This document shows positions 1 through 7,996 of a stretch of DNA of 64,000 nt, in pieces. Positions within the stretch are counted from its first letter, which is position 1. Each line of letters begins with the position of its first letter. Where the stretch lies: the NCBI RefSeq assembly GCF_004804355.1, contig NZ_SRWZ01000007.1:62001-126000 (forward strand), given 5' to 3'. Below the pieces are notes generated by a model. It searched no databases, was not told where the DNA came from, and saw only the letters and a program-made list of their open reading frames with translations. Origin of the DNA: Cognatitamlana onchidii. Its GTDB lineage: Bacteria > Bacteroidota > Bacteroidia > Flavobacteriales > Flavobacteriaceae. The translations under genes and the position numbers were made by a program.

Positions 1-489
1 GCCACAATTTTCGCATTGATCTCCATAACTCTCTTCATTACCACATTTAGGGCAGGTACCCACTACAAACCTATCGGCTAAAAATTGATTGGCTTCCTTG
101 TCGTAGAGCTGTTCCGTAGTCTCCTCAATAAACTCTCCTTTATCATATAAGATCTTAAAAAACTCTGAAGCCGTTTCATGATGAATAGGGGCAGACGTTC
201 TTGAATAATTATCATAAGTAATTCCAAAATCTTCGAACGACTTTTTAATAATGGCATGATATTTATCTACAATATCTTGTGGAGACACACCCTCATTCTT
301 TGCTTTTATCGTAATAGGCACACCATGTTCGTCGCTGCCACCAATAAAAGCGACATCGTTCCCTGTTAACCTTAAGAAACGTACATAAATATCTGCTGGT
401 ACATAAACACCTGCTAAATGCCCAATATGAATAGGGCCGTTAGTATAAGGTAAAGCAGTGGTAATGGTATATCTTTTAGGATGGCTCAT
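1..489 (-). CDS. metG: Methionyl-tRNA synthetase, N-terminal 163 codons (partial)
   Basis: Charges tRNA-Met with methionine in the cytoplasm. The reading frame opens with ATG at 489-487 and runs open off the left edge of the window, so only the catalytic N-terminus is present. Seen: a class I aminoacyl-tRNA synthetase HIGH motif within [10 protein letters not shown] near residue 20, then GGSDEHG, and a zinc-knuckle pair CPKCG and CENCG at the truncated edge, which is the MetG/Met-tRNA connective-peptide arrangement. The start is supported by the typical [18 protein letters not shown] opening. The downstream remainder, including KMSKS and the anticodon-binding domain, lies outside the window. 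Confidence 0.95.
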   Translation of the reverse strand, partial: MSHPKRYTITTALPYTNGPIHIGHLAGVYVPADIYVRFLRLTGNDVAFIGGSDEHGVPITIKAKNEGVSPQDIVDKYHAIIKKSFEDFGITYDNYSRTSAPIHHETASEFFKILYDKGEFIEETTEQLYDKEANQFLADRFVVGTCPKCGNEESYGDQCENCG

Positions 490-596
490 TGAATCTATAT
501 TAATCTATCGTTATAAAAGCTTGAAAAAATAAGGTTTTATTATGAGGAACTCGTGGTTGCTCACATTTTCTGATATTCTTATTTTTTACTGCGCCA

Positions 597-604
597 CAAA
601 AGTA
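597..604 (-). promoter_or_regulatory. Candidate -7 box for metG
   Basis: Read on the minus strand this is TACTTTTG, a match to the Bacteroidota -7 consensus TAnnTTTG. It would place the metG transcript start near 590 and give a leader of about 100 nt. Match to consensus only; no clear -33 element was fixed. Confidence 0.4.
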
Positions 605-632
605 ATCAAATAAGCAGGCATTTAGAAAAAAA

Positions 633-1664
633 ATGTACATTTACCGTATGTGGAAAAACCTCCTAAAATTCAGTATATTTTGGATGCTTTTGTGCTTCAT
701 ATCCAACAAGATTGAAGCCCAAAATAATGCGCCAGTAACAACACAACAAATTTTGAAACAACCAGTATATTTAAAAGCAGGAGATACCGTTGCTATTATA
801 GCTCCTTCAGGAATTTTAAGACATAGAACAAGGGAAATAGAGCAAGCTAAAACCTTGCTAAAAAGTTGGGGGCTACATCCAATTTTGGGGAAGCATGTGT
901 TTAGTCAAAACAATCATTTTGCAGGAACAGACGACGATAGATGTGAAGATTTCCAAAAGGCCCTAGACAATCCTAAGGTTAAAGCCATTTGGTGTGCTAG
1001 AGGCGGCTATGGTTCTGTTAGAATTTTAGACCATATCGATTGGACAACATTTAAAGAAAACCCAAAGTGGGTTATTGGTTATTCAGATATTACAGCCATT
1101 CATAATCAAATACATAACGAAGGTATTGAAAGCTTGCATGCCCTTATGTGTGTAAGTTTAACTCAAGATTTATCTGAAATCGAGTCCAGTCTTTCTAGTT
1201 TTAAGAACACTATTTTTGGCAAACCTCTTAGCTATACACTTTCAGGATCTACATATAATAGAACAGGAATAGCCTCTGGACAACTAGTTGGTGGTAATTT
1301 AACGATGCTTCACACCATGCTAGGGTCCGATTCCAGCATAAACACGAATGGAAAAATTCTATTTATTGAAGAAATAGGCGAATATAAATACCATATAGAC
1401 CGTATGTTACAAAGTCTAAAACGGGCAGGATATTTTAAAGACTGCCAAGGCGTAATTGTTGGAGACATGTCTAAACTCAGAAAAAACACAACGCTTTGGG
1501 GGAGTTCTATAGAACAGCTTATCTTGGACGCCCTTTCAGAATATAATTTCCCTATTGCCTTTAATATGCCTGCAGGTCATGAAAAAGAAAACAACGCTTT
1601 AATCCTTGGAAGAACCATAGACTTAGAAGTGGGTAAAAAGGAAACTATTATTAAATTTAGATAA
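633..1664 (+). CDS. LD-carboxypeptidase, peptidase family S66 (LdcA-like)
   Basis: Predicted muramoyl-tetrapeptide carboxypeptidase, removing the terminal D-Ala from tetrapeptides during peptidoglycan recycling or remodelling. Family S66 uses a Ser-Glu-His triad. The likely residues are Ser151 in GYSDITAIH, Glu236 or Glu237 in FIEEIGEYKYH, and His306 in PAGHEKEN. A hydrophobic N-terminus ending in IEAQ (residues 7-30) looks like a signal peptide, so the protein probably acts in the periplasm, unlike the cytoplasmic E. coli LdcA. The start could be ATG 633 or the in-frame ATG at 648 (MWKNLL), and both keep the signal. It is convergent with the next gene with only 3 bases between stops. Confidence 0.9.
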   Translation: MYIYRMWKNLLKFSIFWMLLCFISNKIEAQNNAPVTTQQILKQPVYLKAGDTVAIIAPSGILRHRTREIEQAKTLLKSWGLHPILGKHVFSQNNHFAGTDDDRCEDFQKALDNPKVKAIWCARGGYGSVRILDHIDWTTFKENPKWVIGYSDITAIHNQIHNEGIESLHALMCVSLTQDLSEIESSLSSFKNTIFGKPLSYTLSGSTYNRTGIASGQLVGGNLTMLHTMLGSDSSINTNGKILFIEEIGEYKYHIDRMLQSLKRAGYFKDCQGVIVGDMSKLRKNTTLWGSSIEQLILDALSEYNFPIAFNMPAGHEKENNALILGRTIDLEVGKKETIIKFR

Positions 1665-1667
1665 GAA

Positions 1668-2120
1668 TTAAACACCAAACTGAGTTAAATGATGATCAAG
1701 ATGTTTGTAAAACATATTATTCCATTCATCCTTGGATAGATTCCCAAAGGAGTGCGACTCTTTGCCATCAAAATAACTAGCTCCTAAATCTTGTGTTTTC
1801 TTAAGATAATCTGTTAAACGCGCTTTTTCCTCCACAAAATTCTTAGCATCAGACACTAAAAATTGAGGGGCTGTTCTGCTGTTTTTCTTATATGGTTTCG
1901 GGCCAACTACCGCATTTTTAACAAATAACTTCAACATAAATTTGGTAAACCCGTTTGGCTTCTTGTGTTTATCCTCAAAAGCCATCTCGTAAGTAACATT
2001 GCAATGAGCAAGCATCTGGCCTACACTCATTTTACCCCATAACGGCTGTGTTGTTGGTTTAAGTTTATTGATTCTTTCAATAACCAAATCGGTTTCCTTA
2101 GCGTCAAAAATATTTCTCAT
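1668..2120 (-). CDS. DUF1569 / DinB-like protein
   Basis: A 150-residue protein resembling the DUF1569 branch of the DinB/YfiT-like four-helix-bundle superfamily, whose members often bind a metal through three histidines. Seen: WGKMSVGQMLAHCNVTYE (residues 28-45) with a His at the usual helix position, and HLDHHL at the C-terminus supplying further candidate ligands. No substrate can be named. Known DinB relatives include thiol-dependent transferases, but most DUF1569 members are uncharacterised. It is a single gene with no clear operon partner. Confidence 0.7.
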   Translation of the reverse strand: MRNIFDAKETDLVIERINKLKPTTQPLWGKMSVGQMLAHCNVTYEMAFEDKHKKPNGFTKFMLKLFVKNAVVGPKPYKKNSRTAPQFLVSDAKNFVEEKARLTDYLKKTQDLGASYFDGKESHSFGNLSKDEWNNMFYKHLDHHLTQFGV

Positions 2121-2244
2121 AATTCAAAAAAGATAAATAGATGCTTCTGCAATTTATTTATTTTATTTTTACTTTGAAACAGATGCTATGGGTTTTTACG
2201 ATTTATCGAAGAACGAATGTCCTAATTTAGTTGATAAAAGTGAA

Positions 2245-2997
2245 TTAAAAACCGCGTTCCTTTTGAATCTGTTCGTATGCGGCCTGAACCTTTCTAAATT
2301 TTTCTTCAGCACCCTTTTGGTGCTCCTTTCCTAAATGAATAACCTTATCTGGATGGTATTTTTTGGCCATTCTACGATACGCTTTTTTAATATCGTCTAC
2401 CGAAACATTTTTATCGATCTCTAAAACCTTGTAAGCGTTATCACTATTACTATAAAACATGGCTTTAATACTCTCATAATCCCGAGAACTAATGCCTAAG
2501 TAATTTGAAATGGTATAAATCTGTTTAACCTCATCTTCAGTAACAACACCATCTGCTTTGGCAATTCCGAATAAAAAATGAAGCAATTGTAAACGCGATG
2601 CATGATCCATCATTTGTCTAATCTGCAAGCAAACAGGGCGAACAGAAATGCGTTGCTTATTAATACTTTTAAAGAGTTTAAAGGCATGGTTGGCGCGTTC
2701 CTTTCCATACATAGTTAAAAACTGCTGCCGCACATAATCTAACTCTCTTTGATCTTGTTTTCCATCGGCTTTAATAACCACTGAGGCCAAGATGAGTAAA
2801 CTCACTTCAAAATCACCCGATTGTGTTTGAGGCCTTTGTCTTGTTCTACCTCCTCTGTAAGGCTCATCACCTTTAAAAACGGCTGTACCATTAGACATCG
2901 AATCTATCAAACTTCCTATAGCCACACCAATTATGGCCCCTATAGGGCCTCCAAAAGACCACCCTAATGCGCCACCAATCCATTTTGAAAAACTCAT
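2245..2997 (-). CDS. TerB-like / DnaJ-domain co-chaperone (DjlA type)
   Basis: Domain order: a glycine-rich hydrophobic N-terminus (residues 1-35, probable membrane or glycine-zipper segment), a TerB-like helical domain (about 60-180), and a C-terminal J domain (about 190-250) with the diagnostic HPDK motif in [10 protein letters not shown]. The HPD tripeptide stimulates DnaK ATPase activity. This arrangement matches the DjlA family, a membrane-anchored DnaK co-chaperone. Client proteins are unknown. It is transcribed divergently from the bacilliredoxin gene, and the start [12 protein letters not shown] is preceded by its own -7 box at 3024-3031. Confidence 0.85.
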   Translation of the reverse strand: MSFSKWIGGALGWSFGGPIGAIIGVAIGSLIDSMSNGTAVFKGDEPYRGGRTRQRPQTQSGDFEVSLLILASVVIKADGKQDQRELDYVRQQFLTMYGKERANHAFKLFKSINKQRISVRPVCLQIRQMMDHASRLQLLHFLFGIAKADGVVTEDEVKQIYTISNYLGISSRDYESIKAMFYSNSDNAYKVLEIDKNVSVDDIKKAYRRMAKKYHPDKVIHLGKEHQKGAEEKFRKVQAAYEQIQKERGF

Positions 2998-3023
2998 CTG
3001 TAAGTATAAATTTTGTTTATCGT

Positions 3024-3082
3024 CAAATATAATATTTGTTAGTTGATTGTCTAATCCATTTGTTACACAATTGATATCTTTG
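3024..3082. promoter_or_regulatory. Divergent promoters of the DnaJ-domain and bacilliredoxin genes
   Basis: Two -7 boxes face away from each other. On the minus strand, 3024-3031 reads TATATTTG (leader about 20 nt to the DnaJ-domain start at 2997). On the plus strand, 3075-3082 reads TATCTTTG (leader about 32 nt to the bacilliredoxin start at 3120). Both fit TAnnTTTG exactly. Confidence 0.55.
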
Positions 3083-3119
3083 TAGACATAAAAATTGTTA
3101 ATTATTTAAATTTAAAAAT

Positions 3120-3530
3120 ATGTATCCAGCAGAATTAGTAAAACCAATGAGAGAAGACTTAACTAATGTTGGCTTTGAAGAGTTACATACAAGCGAAGCT
3201 GTTGATGCTGCTTTGGCAAAAGAGGGTACTACCTTAGTTGTAGTTAACTCTGTTTGTGGTTGCGCAGCAGCCAATGCTAGACCAGGGGCTAGAATGAGCT
3301 TGCAAAATGCTAAAAAACCAGACAACATTGTAACGGTATTTGCAGGTGTTGACAAAGAAGCTGTTGACACTGCTCGTGGTTATATGGTACCGTTTCCTCC
3401 AAGTTCGCCAAGTATGGCTTTGTTTAAAAATGGAGAACTTGTTCATATGTTAGAACGTCATCACATTGAAGGTCGTCCAGCCGAACTTATTGCTGAAAAC
3501 CTTGTAGATGCCTACAATGAGCATTGTTAA
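3120..3530 (+). CDS. Bacilliredoxin, BrxA/BrxB (YphP/YqiW) family
   Basis: A 136-residue protein of the DUF1094/BrxA-BrxB family with a thioredoxin-like fold. In Firmicutes these proteins remove bacillithiol from mixed disulfides on proteins. Seen: the family CGC redox motif at Cys46-Gly-Cys48 in VNSVCGCAAANARPG, plus the conserved MYPAELVKPMREDL start and ERHHIEGR near the C-terminus. Many Flavobacteriaceae carry bacillithiol synthesis genes, which would fit this role, but none is in this window. Single-gene unit with its own promoter and a strong terminator downstream. Confidence 0.92.
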   Translation: MYPAELVKPMREDLTNVGFEELHTSEAVDAALAKEGTTLVVVNSVCGCAAANARPGARMSLQNAKKPDNIVTVFAGVDKEAVDTARGYMVPFPPSSPSMALFKNGELVHMLERHHIEGRPAELIAENLVDAYNEHC

Positions 3531-3571
3531 AACAGACAGCAACACTCTTAATTAGAGTTAAAAAAACCGAT

Positions 3572-3596
3572 AAAAACCACGATTTTCGTGGTTTTT
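3572..3596 (+). terminator. Rho-independent terminator of the bacilliredoxin gene
   Basis: Perfect 11-bp stem (3572-3582 pairs with 3586-3596) with a 3-nt loop, the right arm running into a T tract. It insulates the gene from the next promoter 10 bases further on. Confidence 0.85.
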
Positions 3597-3605
3597 TTAT
3601 TTTAG

Positions 3606-3635
3606 AACGCAACCTTTGGAGGTCATTTACATCTT
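3606..3635 (+). promoter_or_regulatory. Candidate alternative-sigma (ECF-type) promoter, copy 1
   Basis: AACGCAACCTTT (3606-3617), 11 bases, ACATCTT (3629-3635). The same two blocks with identical spacing occur at 49468-49497 before the ECF sigma operon, and with small changes on the minus strand at 48315-48287. The GCAACC block and a CATCT block about 15 bases apart look like the -35 (AAC-type) and -10 elements of ECF sigma factors. The transcript start would fall near 3641-3643, just before the lipoprotein start. That the ECF factor of this window reads it is my inference. Confidence 0.55.
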
Positions 3636-3652
3636 AAAACAATATGGTCGGA

Positions 3653-4051
3653 ATGAAAAAAACCTATACACTTATTATTATTCTTGTCTTTTTTGCAATC
3701 ATATCCTTTACGTGTAATGATAGTGACGACATGTCTTCTCCGCAACAAGATGAACTGGCAGAACTAATAACTTTAAAAACTGAAATTATATCTCTTGCAA
3801 ATAAATCCATTTGCAACGAAACTACGGAATGTAAATTTATTGGTTTAGGCGCAAAACCCTGTGGCGGGCCATTGGAATATTTAGTGTACTCCACTTCCAT
3901 AAACACCACCAAATTAACAGCTTTAGTAAAAGACTACAATAAAAAAAATGAGGCTTATAACACCAAATGGAATATCGCATCAGATTGTGCGGTTACAACT
4001 CCTCCAACAAGCTTAAATTGTAAAAATAACACTTGTATTGCTGAGTATTAA
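3653..4051 (+). CDS. Small cysteine-rich lipoprotein, unknown function
   Basis: About 132 residues. The N-terminus MKKTYTLIIILVFFAIISFTC has a positive start, a hydrophobic core and a lipobox-like SFTC, so it is probably a lipoprotein anchored in the envelope. The mature part holds six further cysteines (CNETTEC, PCGG, SDC, NCKNNTC), which may form disulfides. I do not recognise a named family. ATG 3653 is preferred over in-frame ATG 3644 because it begins a canonical signal sequence and because the predicted transcript start lies at about 3641-3643. It is preceded by the AACGCAACC promoter motif, suggesting control by an alternative sigma factor, perhaps as part of an envelope response. Confidence 0.75.
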   Translation: MKKTYTLIIILVFFAIISFTCNDSDDMSSPQQDELAELITLKTEIISLANKSICNETTECKFIGLGAKPCGGPLEYLVYSTSINTTKLTALVKDYNKKNEAYNTKWNIASDCAVTTPPTSLNCKNNTCIAEY

Positions 4052-4065
4052 ATCTTGAGTTTTGC

Positions 4066-4073
4066 TATTTTTG
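4066..4073 (+). promoter_or_regulatory. -7 box directly upstream of the acyltransferase start
   Basis: TATTTTTG matches TAnnTTTG exactly and ends only 4 bases before the ATG at 4078. With a transcript start about 5 bases downstream of the box, the mRNA would be leaderless. Confidence 0.5.
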
Positions 4074-4077
4074 GGGC

Positions 4078-4815
4078 ATGTTAAAACTTGTATCATACCC
4101 TTTATCAATTATCTATAACCTGTGCTTTTTCTTAACACTTGTTATATTTCATCCCATTCAATGGTTTTGTTTCAATGTTTTTGGTTATCAAACTCATAAA
4201 AAAAGTGTTGATTTTCTACAACTGGCCTTAATGCGTTGTGCCAATATTTTAGGAACCAGATTCACGTTTACAAATCCCTATAATATTCCAACAAATAGAC
4301 CATTAATTATAGTGGCTAACCACCAAAGTTTACATGACATCTACCCACTAACTTGGTTTATGCGTAAGCACCATCCAAAATTTATTAGTAAAATTGAACT
4401 TGGAAAAGGCATTCCTAGTGTATCCTATAATCTGCGTCATGGTGGGGCAGCGTTAATTGATCGAAAAAACCCAAGACAATCTTTACCCGCCCTTATGAAA
4501 TTTGGCGAATATATTGAATCCAATAAAAGAGCTGCAGTTATTTTTCCAGAGGGAACACGCAGTAAAGATGGTAATCCAAAAAAGTTTCAAATAAAAGGAT
4601 TAGAGATTCTCATTAAAAAAATTCCATCTGCACTAGTCGTACCTGTTACTATTAATAATTCATGGAAAATGCTTAAATATGGGAAGTTTCCCATGGGTTT
4701 AGGCATTCATCTAACATTTACTGTTCATAAACCCATAGAAATAGCTACCTTTGTGAATAAGCAGGATCTAATAAGTAGTGTTGAAACTACAATTACCGAA
4801 CACATAAAACCGTAA
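4078..4815 (+). CDS. 1-acyl-sn-glycerol-3-phosphate acyltransferase (PlsC family)
   Basis: Transfers a fatty acyl group to lysophosphatidic acid to make phosphatidic acid, at the inner membrane. Seen: two hydrophobic segments in residues 1-35, the catalytic HX4D motif at His82-Asp87 (NHQSLHD), and the FPEGTRS substrate-binding motif at 156-162. The length of 245 is normal for the family. The gene lies 9 bases before an acyl-ACP desaturase, which suggests one operon for membrane lipid synthesis. A second PlsC-type gene lies at 51.8-52.5 kb, so which one is the housekeeping PlsC cannot be decided here; an O-acyltransferase with another acceptor is possible. Confidence 0.85.
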   Translation: MLKLVSYPLSIIYNLCFFLTLVIFHPIQWFCFNVFGYQTHKKSVDFLQLALMRCANILGTRFTFTNPYNIPTNRPLIIVANHQSLHDIYPLTWFMRKHHPKFISKIELGKGIPSVSYNLRHGGAALIDRKNPRQSLPALMKFGEYIESNKRAAVIFPEGTRSKDGNPKKFQIKGLEILIKKIPSALVVPVTINNSWKMLKYGKFPMGLGIHLTFTVHKPIEIATFVNKQDLISSVETTITEHIKP

Positions 4816-4824
4816 AATTAAAAT

Positions 4825-5823
4825 ATGTCTTTAAAGAATAAGCGATTAGAAGTAATGAAGTTTTTGGAAAAAGACGTTGATGCGTTAATGGAAAAGTATT
4901 TAATCCCCATTGATAGCATTTGGCAACCAACAGACTTTCTTCCTAATTCTGAGGCACAAGACAGTGCGTTCTTTGAAGAAATTAAGGAGATTCGAGAGCT
5001 TGCAAAAGAATTACCTTATGATTTCTGGGTGGTTTTAGTAGGAGATATGATTACAGAAGAAGCTCTTCCAACCTATGAATCTTGGCTAATGGATGTTGAA
5101 GGCATAGAACAAGTTGACGGTGTTAACGGCTGGGGGAAATGGGTAAAGCAATGGACCGCTGAAGAAAACAGACATGGCGATGTCCTGAACAAATACCTCT
5201 ACCTTTCTGGGCGCGTAAACATGAAAGAAATTGAAATTACCACCCAACACCTTATTGCGGATGGTTTTGACATTGGAACGGATAGAGATCCTTACAAAAA
5301 CTTTGTTTATACAAGTTTCCAAGAATTAGCAACCTATATCTCGCATAATCGTGTTGCTAAAATTGCAAGAAAAAAAGGCAATAAGCGCTTAGCTAAAATG
5401 TGTCAAATAATTTCTGGAGATGAAATGCGTCACCATCATGCTTATTCAGATTTTGTAGATCGTATTTTTAAAGTAGACCCAAGCCAAATGATGATGGCTT
5501 TTCACTACATGATGAAGCAAAAAATAACCATGCCAGCACACTTTTTAAGAGAATCTGGAGGAGCAATTAGTACTGCTTTTGAAGAATTTTCTAATACAGC
5601 ACAGCGTATTGGTGTCTATACTTCTACCGATTATGTAGACATTCTTCAAAAGTTAATAGATCGCTGGGAAATAGATAAAATAACAGGGCTGAATGACGAA
5701 GCTGAAAAAGCGAGAGACTACCTAATGAAACTTCCATCTCGAATGTATAGATTGGCAGATCGCATGAAAATTCCTGAAAATTCATTTCAATTTAAGTGGG
5801 TAGAACCTGCTATTGCTAAGTAA
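4825..5823 (+). CDS. Acyl-[acyl-carrier-protein] desaturase (soluble di-iron)
   Basis: Introduces a cis double bond into acyl-ACP using O2, ferredoxin-type reductant and a di-iron centre, in the cytoplasm. Seen, in order: a Glu in MITEEA (about 78-79), EENRHGD (113-119), Glu167 in SFQELATY, and DEMRHH (199-204). Together these form the ExxH-type carboxylate/His ligand set of type 2 fatty-acid desaturases. Length 332 is typical. It sits 9 bases downstream of the acyltransferase gene and is probably cotranscribed. The requirement for O2 fits the oxygen-dependent haem enzymes elsewhere in the window. Confidence 0.92.
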   Translation: MSLKNKRLEVMKFLEKDVDALMEKYLIPIDSIWQPTDFLPNSEAQDSAFFEEIKEIRELAKELPYDFWVVLVGDMITEEALPTYESWLMDVEGIEQVDGVNGWGKWVKQWTAEENRHGDVLNKYLYLSGRVNMKEIEITTQHLIADGFDIGTDRDPYKNFVYTSFQELATYISHNRVAKIARKKGNKRLAKMCQIISGDEMRHHHAYSDFVDRIFKVDPSQMMMAFHYMMKQKITMPAHFLRESGGAISTAFEEFSNTAQRIGVYTSTDYVDILQKLIDRWEIDKITGLNDEAEKARDYLMKLPSRMYRLADRMKIPENSFQFKWVEPAIAK

Positions 5824-5893
5824 ATTTTAAACTTCTTTGTATGTCAAATTGATTTTCAAAAAGTATCAATAAAGCATACATAACAAGGGATTT

Positions 5894-6547
5894 ATGAACG
5901 CCGAAAGTCTTATTAATAAAACCAAAACCTTTGTAAAAAAAACACTTTCTGGAGCTGAAGGAGGGCACGATTGGTTTCATACTGAACGCGTCTTTAATAA
6001 TGCCTTATTAATTTCAAAAGGCGAAAATGTAGATACCTTAGTGGTTGCCTTAGGGGCTTTACTCCATGATATTGCCGATAGCAAATTCCATAATGGCGAC
6101 GAAACCGTTGGCCCCAAAATAGCACGAGAGTTCTTATTTAAGCATAATGTAGACTCCAAAATTATTGAGCATGTTGCAGCGATTATAGAAAACGTTTCTT
6201 TTAAAGGGGGTAACGAAACTCAAAACTTTAAATCGGCAGAACTCGATGTTATACAAGACGCCGATCGGTTGGATGCCATTGGAGCTATTGGTATTGCCAG
6301 ATGTTTTAACTATGGTGGATTTAAAAATAGAGGGCTCTATGATCCCAATATTAAACCAAACCTAAATATGACCAAGGCGGCGTATAAGAATTCTAAAGCG
6401 CCAACCATAAATCACTTTTACGAAAAACTTCTGCTATTAAAAGACAGAATGCACACCAAAACCGCAAAAAGAGTTGCTCTAGAACGCCATAACTATATGT
6501 TAGATTTTCTAGAACAATTTTATAAGGAATGGGACGGCCTAAAATAA
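5894..6547 (+). CDS. HD-domain phosphohydrolase (YedJ-like)
   Basis: A 217-residue single-domain HD-superfamily metal-dependent phosphohydrolase. Seen: His25 and His29 in GGHDWFHTERV, the HD doublet His58-Asp59 in LHDIADSKF, and Asp124 in DADRLDAIGAIGIAR, the standard H...HD...D ligand order. The E. coli relative YedJ has no firm physiological role, so the substrate (probably a nucleotide) is not assigned. It lies 70 bases downstream of the desaturase on the same strand and converges with the AraC gene. Confidence 0.85.
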   Translation: MNAESLINKTKTFVKKTLSGAEGGHDWFHTERVFNNALLISKGENVDTLVVALGALLHDIADSKFHNGDETVGPKIAREFLFKHNVDSKIIEHVAAIIENVSFKGGNETQNFKSAELDVIQDADRLDAIGAIGIARCFNYGGFKNRGLYDPNIKPNLNMTKAAYKNSKAPTINHFYEKLLLLKDRMHTKTAKRVALERHNYMLDFLEQFYKEWDGLK

Positions 6548-6565
6548 AAGACCTTCTCTATTCCC

Positions 6566-7438
6566 CTAACTAATTAGCATTTTTGTTTCTTTTCTATAAC
6601 TCGATGCACTTTTTCCCGTAATATCATTAAACGTTTTATTAAAGTGCGAAAAATTATTGAATCCACATTCGTAGCAAACATCGGTTACACTCAAATCACT
6701 TTCAGTAAGCAGTTTTGTAGCATGTACTACACGATATTCATTAACCACTTGGGTGAAAGTTTTTCCGGTAGATTTTTTAAAATATCGACAAAAAGCTGGA
6801 ACCGTCATACTTACCAGATCTGCAATTTCATCTAATGCTATATGGCTTTGAAAATTCTTATTCACATACTTGAATATAGTTCCTATTTTCGCACTGTCTT
6901 GAGCTTCCGCTTCGACTGCCAAGCCATCAGCATTAAGCAACTTGTAATCGTCCGTAGACGCCAAATAGTTTAATATTTCCAAGAATTTGATAAGACGCTC
7001 TAAACCTTGGTATTCAAGAAGTTTATCTATTTTAGGTCCAATAACAGCTTTGGTTTCTATTTGAAAACGAATGCCTTTTTTAGCGCGTTCAAACAAAGAC
7101 ACAACATTGACCATTTCAGGAATATCAATAAAATCTTTACCTAAGAAATCGGCTTTAAACTGAATGGTTGTTTCAGATCCATTTGCTGTTAATCGATCGG
7201 TAAATCCATTATGAGGTAAATTAGAACCTATTAATATAAGCTGACTATTATTAAAGTAAGATAAATGACTCCCAATATGAGTTTTACCTTGACCTTTATT
7301 TACATATATTAATTCTAACTCCGGGTGAAAATGCCAGTATGCCTCATTCTTATCAACCTTTTCTGTGTGCTGCTTAATTAAGAGCGAGCTTCCAAAACTC
7401 GGACTTAATTTTTTTAGTGTAGGTTTCTTATTTATCAT
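6566..7438 (-). CDS. AraC-family transcriptional regulator with N-terminal cupin
   Basis: 290 residues: an N-terminal cupin-type sensor domain (about 20-110, with HFHPELELIYVNKG and LPHNGF) followed by a C-terminal pair of helix-turn-helix motifs (about 185-285, ending in the signature YECGFNNFSHFNKTFNDITGKSASSYRK). Such proteins usually bind a small sugar-like or related ligand and activate neighbouring or own promoters. The ligand is unknown. Upstream, across 7439-7575, are its own -7 box and a long inverted repeat, and beyond that the three tandem cassettes, which are candidate targets by position. Confidence 0.88.
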   Translation of the reverse strand: MINKKPTLKKLSPSFGSSLLIKQHTEKVDKNEAYWHFHPELELIYVNKGQGKTHIGSHLSYFNNSQLILIGSNLPHNGFTDRLTANGSETTIQFKADFLGKDFIDIPEMVNVVSLFERAKKGIRFQIETKAVIGPKIDKLLEYQGLERLIKFLEILNYLASTDDYKLLNADGLAVEAEAQDSAKIGTIFKYVNKNFQSHIALDEIADLVSMTVPAFCRYFKKSTGKTFTQVVNEYRVVHATKLLTESDLSVTDVCYECGFNNFSHFNKTFNDITGKSASSYRKETKMLIS

Positions 7439-7456
7439 AGCAGGGCCTTTTTAATA

Positions 7457-7464
7457 CAAAATTA
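7457..7464 (-). promoter_or_regulatory. -7 box of the AraC-family gene
   Basis: Reads TAATTTTG on the minus strand, an exact TAnnTTTG match. It gives a leader of about 13 nt before the start codon at 7438. Confidence 0.45.
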
Positions 7465-7506
7465 CTACTTATTATGCATACATTATATATTTTATTACCC
7501 TAATTG

Positions 7507-7562
7507 TATGCTATTTTAACTTAACAGTAAGTTAACATTGCTTTAACAGTTAAAATAGCATA
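7507..7562. repeat. 15-bp perfect inverted repeat with 26-bp spacer
   Basis: TATGCTATTTTAACT at 7507-7521 is the exact reverse complement of 7548-7562. The spacer itself contains GTTAAC at its centre. No gene ends here, so it is not a terminator. It lies between the AraC promoter and the first cassette promoter, and its right arm overlaps the AACAGTTAAAAT box (7545-7556) that recurs 61 bases before the -7 box of cassette 3. Candidate regulator-binding region. Confidence 0.6.
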
Positions 7563-7580
7563 GATAAGAGCCAAAATTGA

Positions 7581-7613
7581 TGTTTTTTACCATGCCTCTC
7601 TCCTATATCTTTG
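7581..7613 (+). promoter_or_regulatory. Promoter of cassette 1 (ORF-less)
   Basis: TGTTTTTTAC at 7581-7590 and -7 box TATCTTTG at 7606-7613, followed by TTGAATG. The same order (ATGTTTTAC, 15-17 bases, TA[TC]CTTTG, then TTGAAC) recurs before the two secreted-protein genes at 7936-7969 and 8877-8910. Confidence 0.6.
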
Positions 7614-7619
7614 TATTGT

Positions 7620-7787
7620 TGAATGTTAGTATTCATAATACTTAAAACATTTTTCACATTAAAAAGTAGTTTTAAATACTCATAAACTCTTTTCGCAAAG
7701 AGTATCGGTATTCATTAATAATTAGTTTAATGTCTTATTTAGTTTAGTTTAGTTGGTAAAGTGGGCTGTGGTGGCCCACTTTCTTTT
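7620..7787 (+). ncRNA. Candidate ~165-nt RNA from ORF-less cassette
   Basis: Bounded by a promoter shared with the two downstream paralogous genes and by a strong terminator. Inside there is no ORF resembling the paralogues. The longest ATG frame (7623-7685) would give only 20 residues and looks like chance. A perfect 7-bp hairpin with a 4-nt loop sits at 7686-7703, and the stretch before the terminator (ATTAGTTTAATGTCTTATT) is nearly identical to the 3' untranslated region of cassette 2. Either a functional structured RNA or the scar of a deleted paralogue; sequence alone cannot tell. Confidence 0.5.
7758..7786 (+). terminator. Terminator of cassette 1
   Basis: Stem AAAGTGGGC (7758-7766) pairs with 7774-7782 across a 7-nt loop and is followed by CTTTTT. 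Nearly the same stem sequence is used by cassette 2. The 150 bases that follow, up to the next promoter, hold nothing I can support. Confidence 0.85.
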
Positions 7788-7935
7788 TACCAGCTTTTTA
7801 AATCCATAAATTTATATCGCCTCCTTTTTTAAAAGCGCTTTCTGGTAGATTTTGTTTCTATTTTTAACACTACTCTTTTAACCAAAAACAATGCTCAATT
7901 AACCATCAATATAACACACAAAGTCATTAATTTCA

Positions 7936-7969
7936 ATGTTTTACAAAGACCCTCCCCATTATATCTTTG
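7936..7969 (+). promoter_or_regulatory. Promoter of cassette 2
   Basis: ATGTTTTAC (7936-7944), 17 bases, TATCTTTG (7962-7969). The box 61 bases before the -7 element (7901-7912) matches AACAGTTAAAAT of cassettes 1 and 3 at 8 of 12 positions. Confidence 0.6.
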
Positions 7970-7996
7970 TTGTATTGAACCTTAAATATGGTAATT

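Noticed and set aside
3098-3370. 90-codon minus-strand ORF opposite the bacilliredoxin gene
   Set aside because: Antisense frame of a well-conserved gene, low-complexity Ser/Ala composition, no independent signals.
7623-7685. 20-codon ORF in cassette 1
   Set aside because: No resemblance to the secreted paralogues, no signal peptide pattern, and too short to distinguish from chance; the interval is better treated as a candidate RNA.
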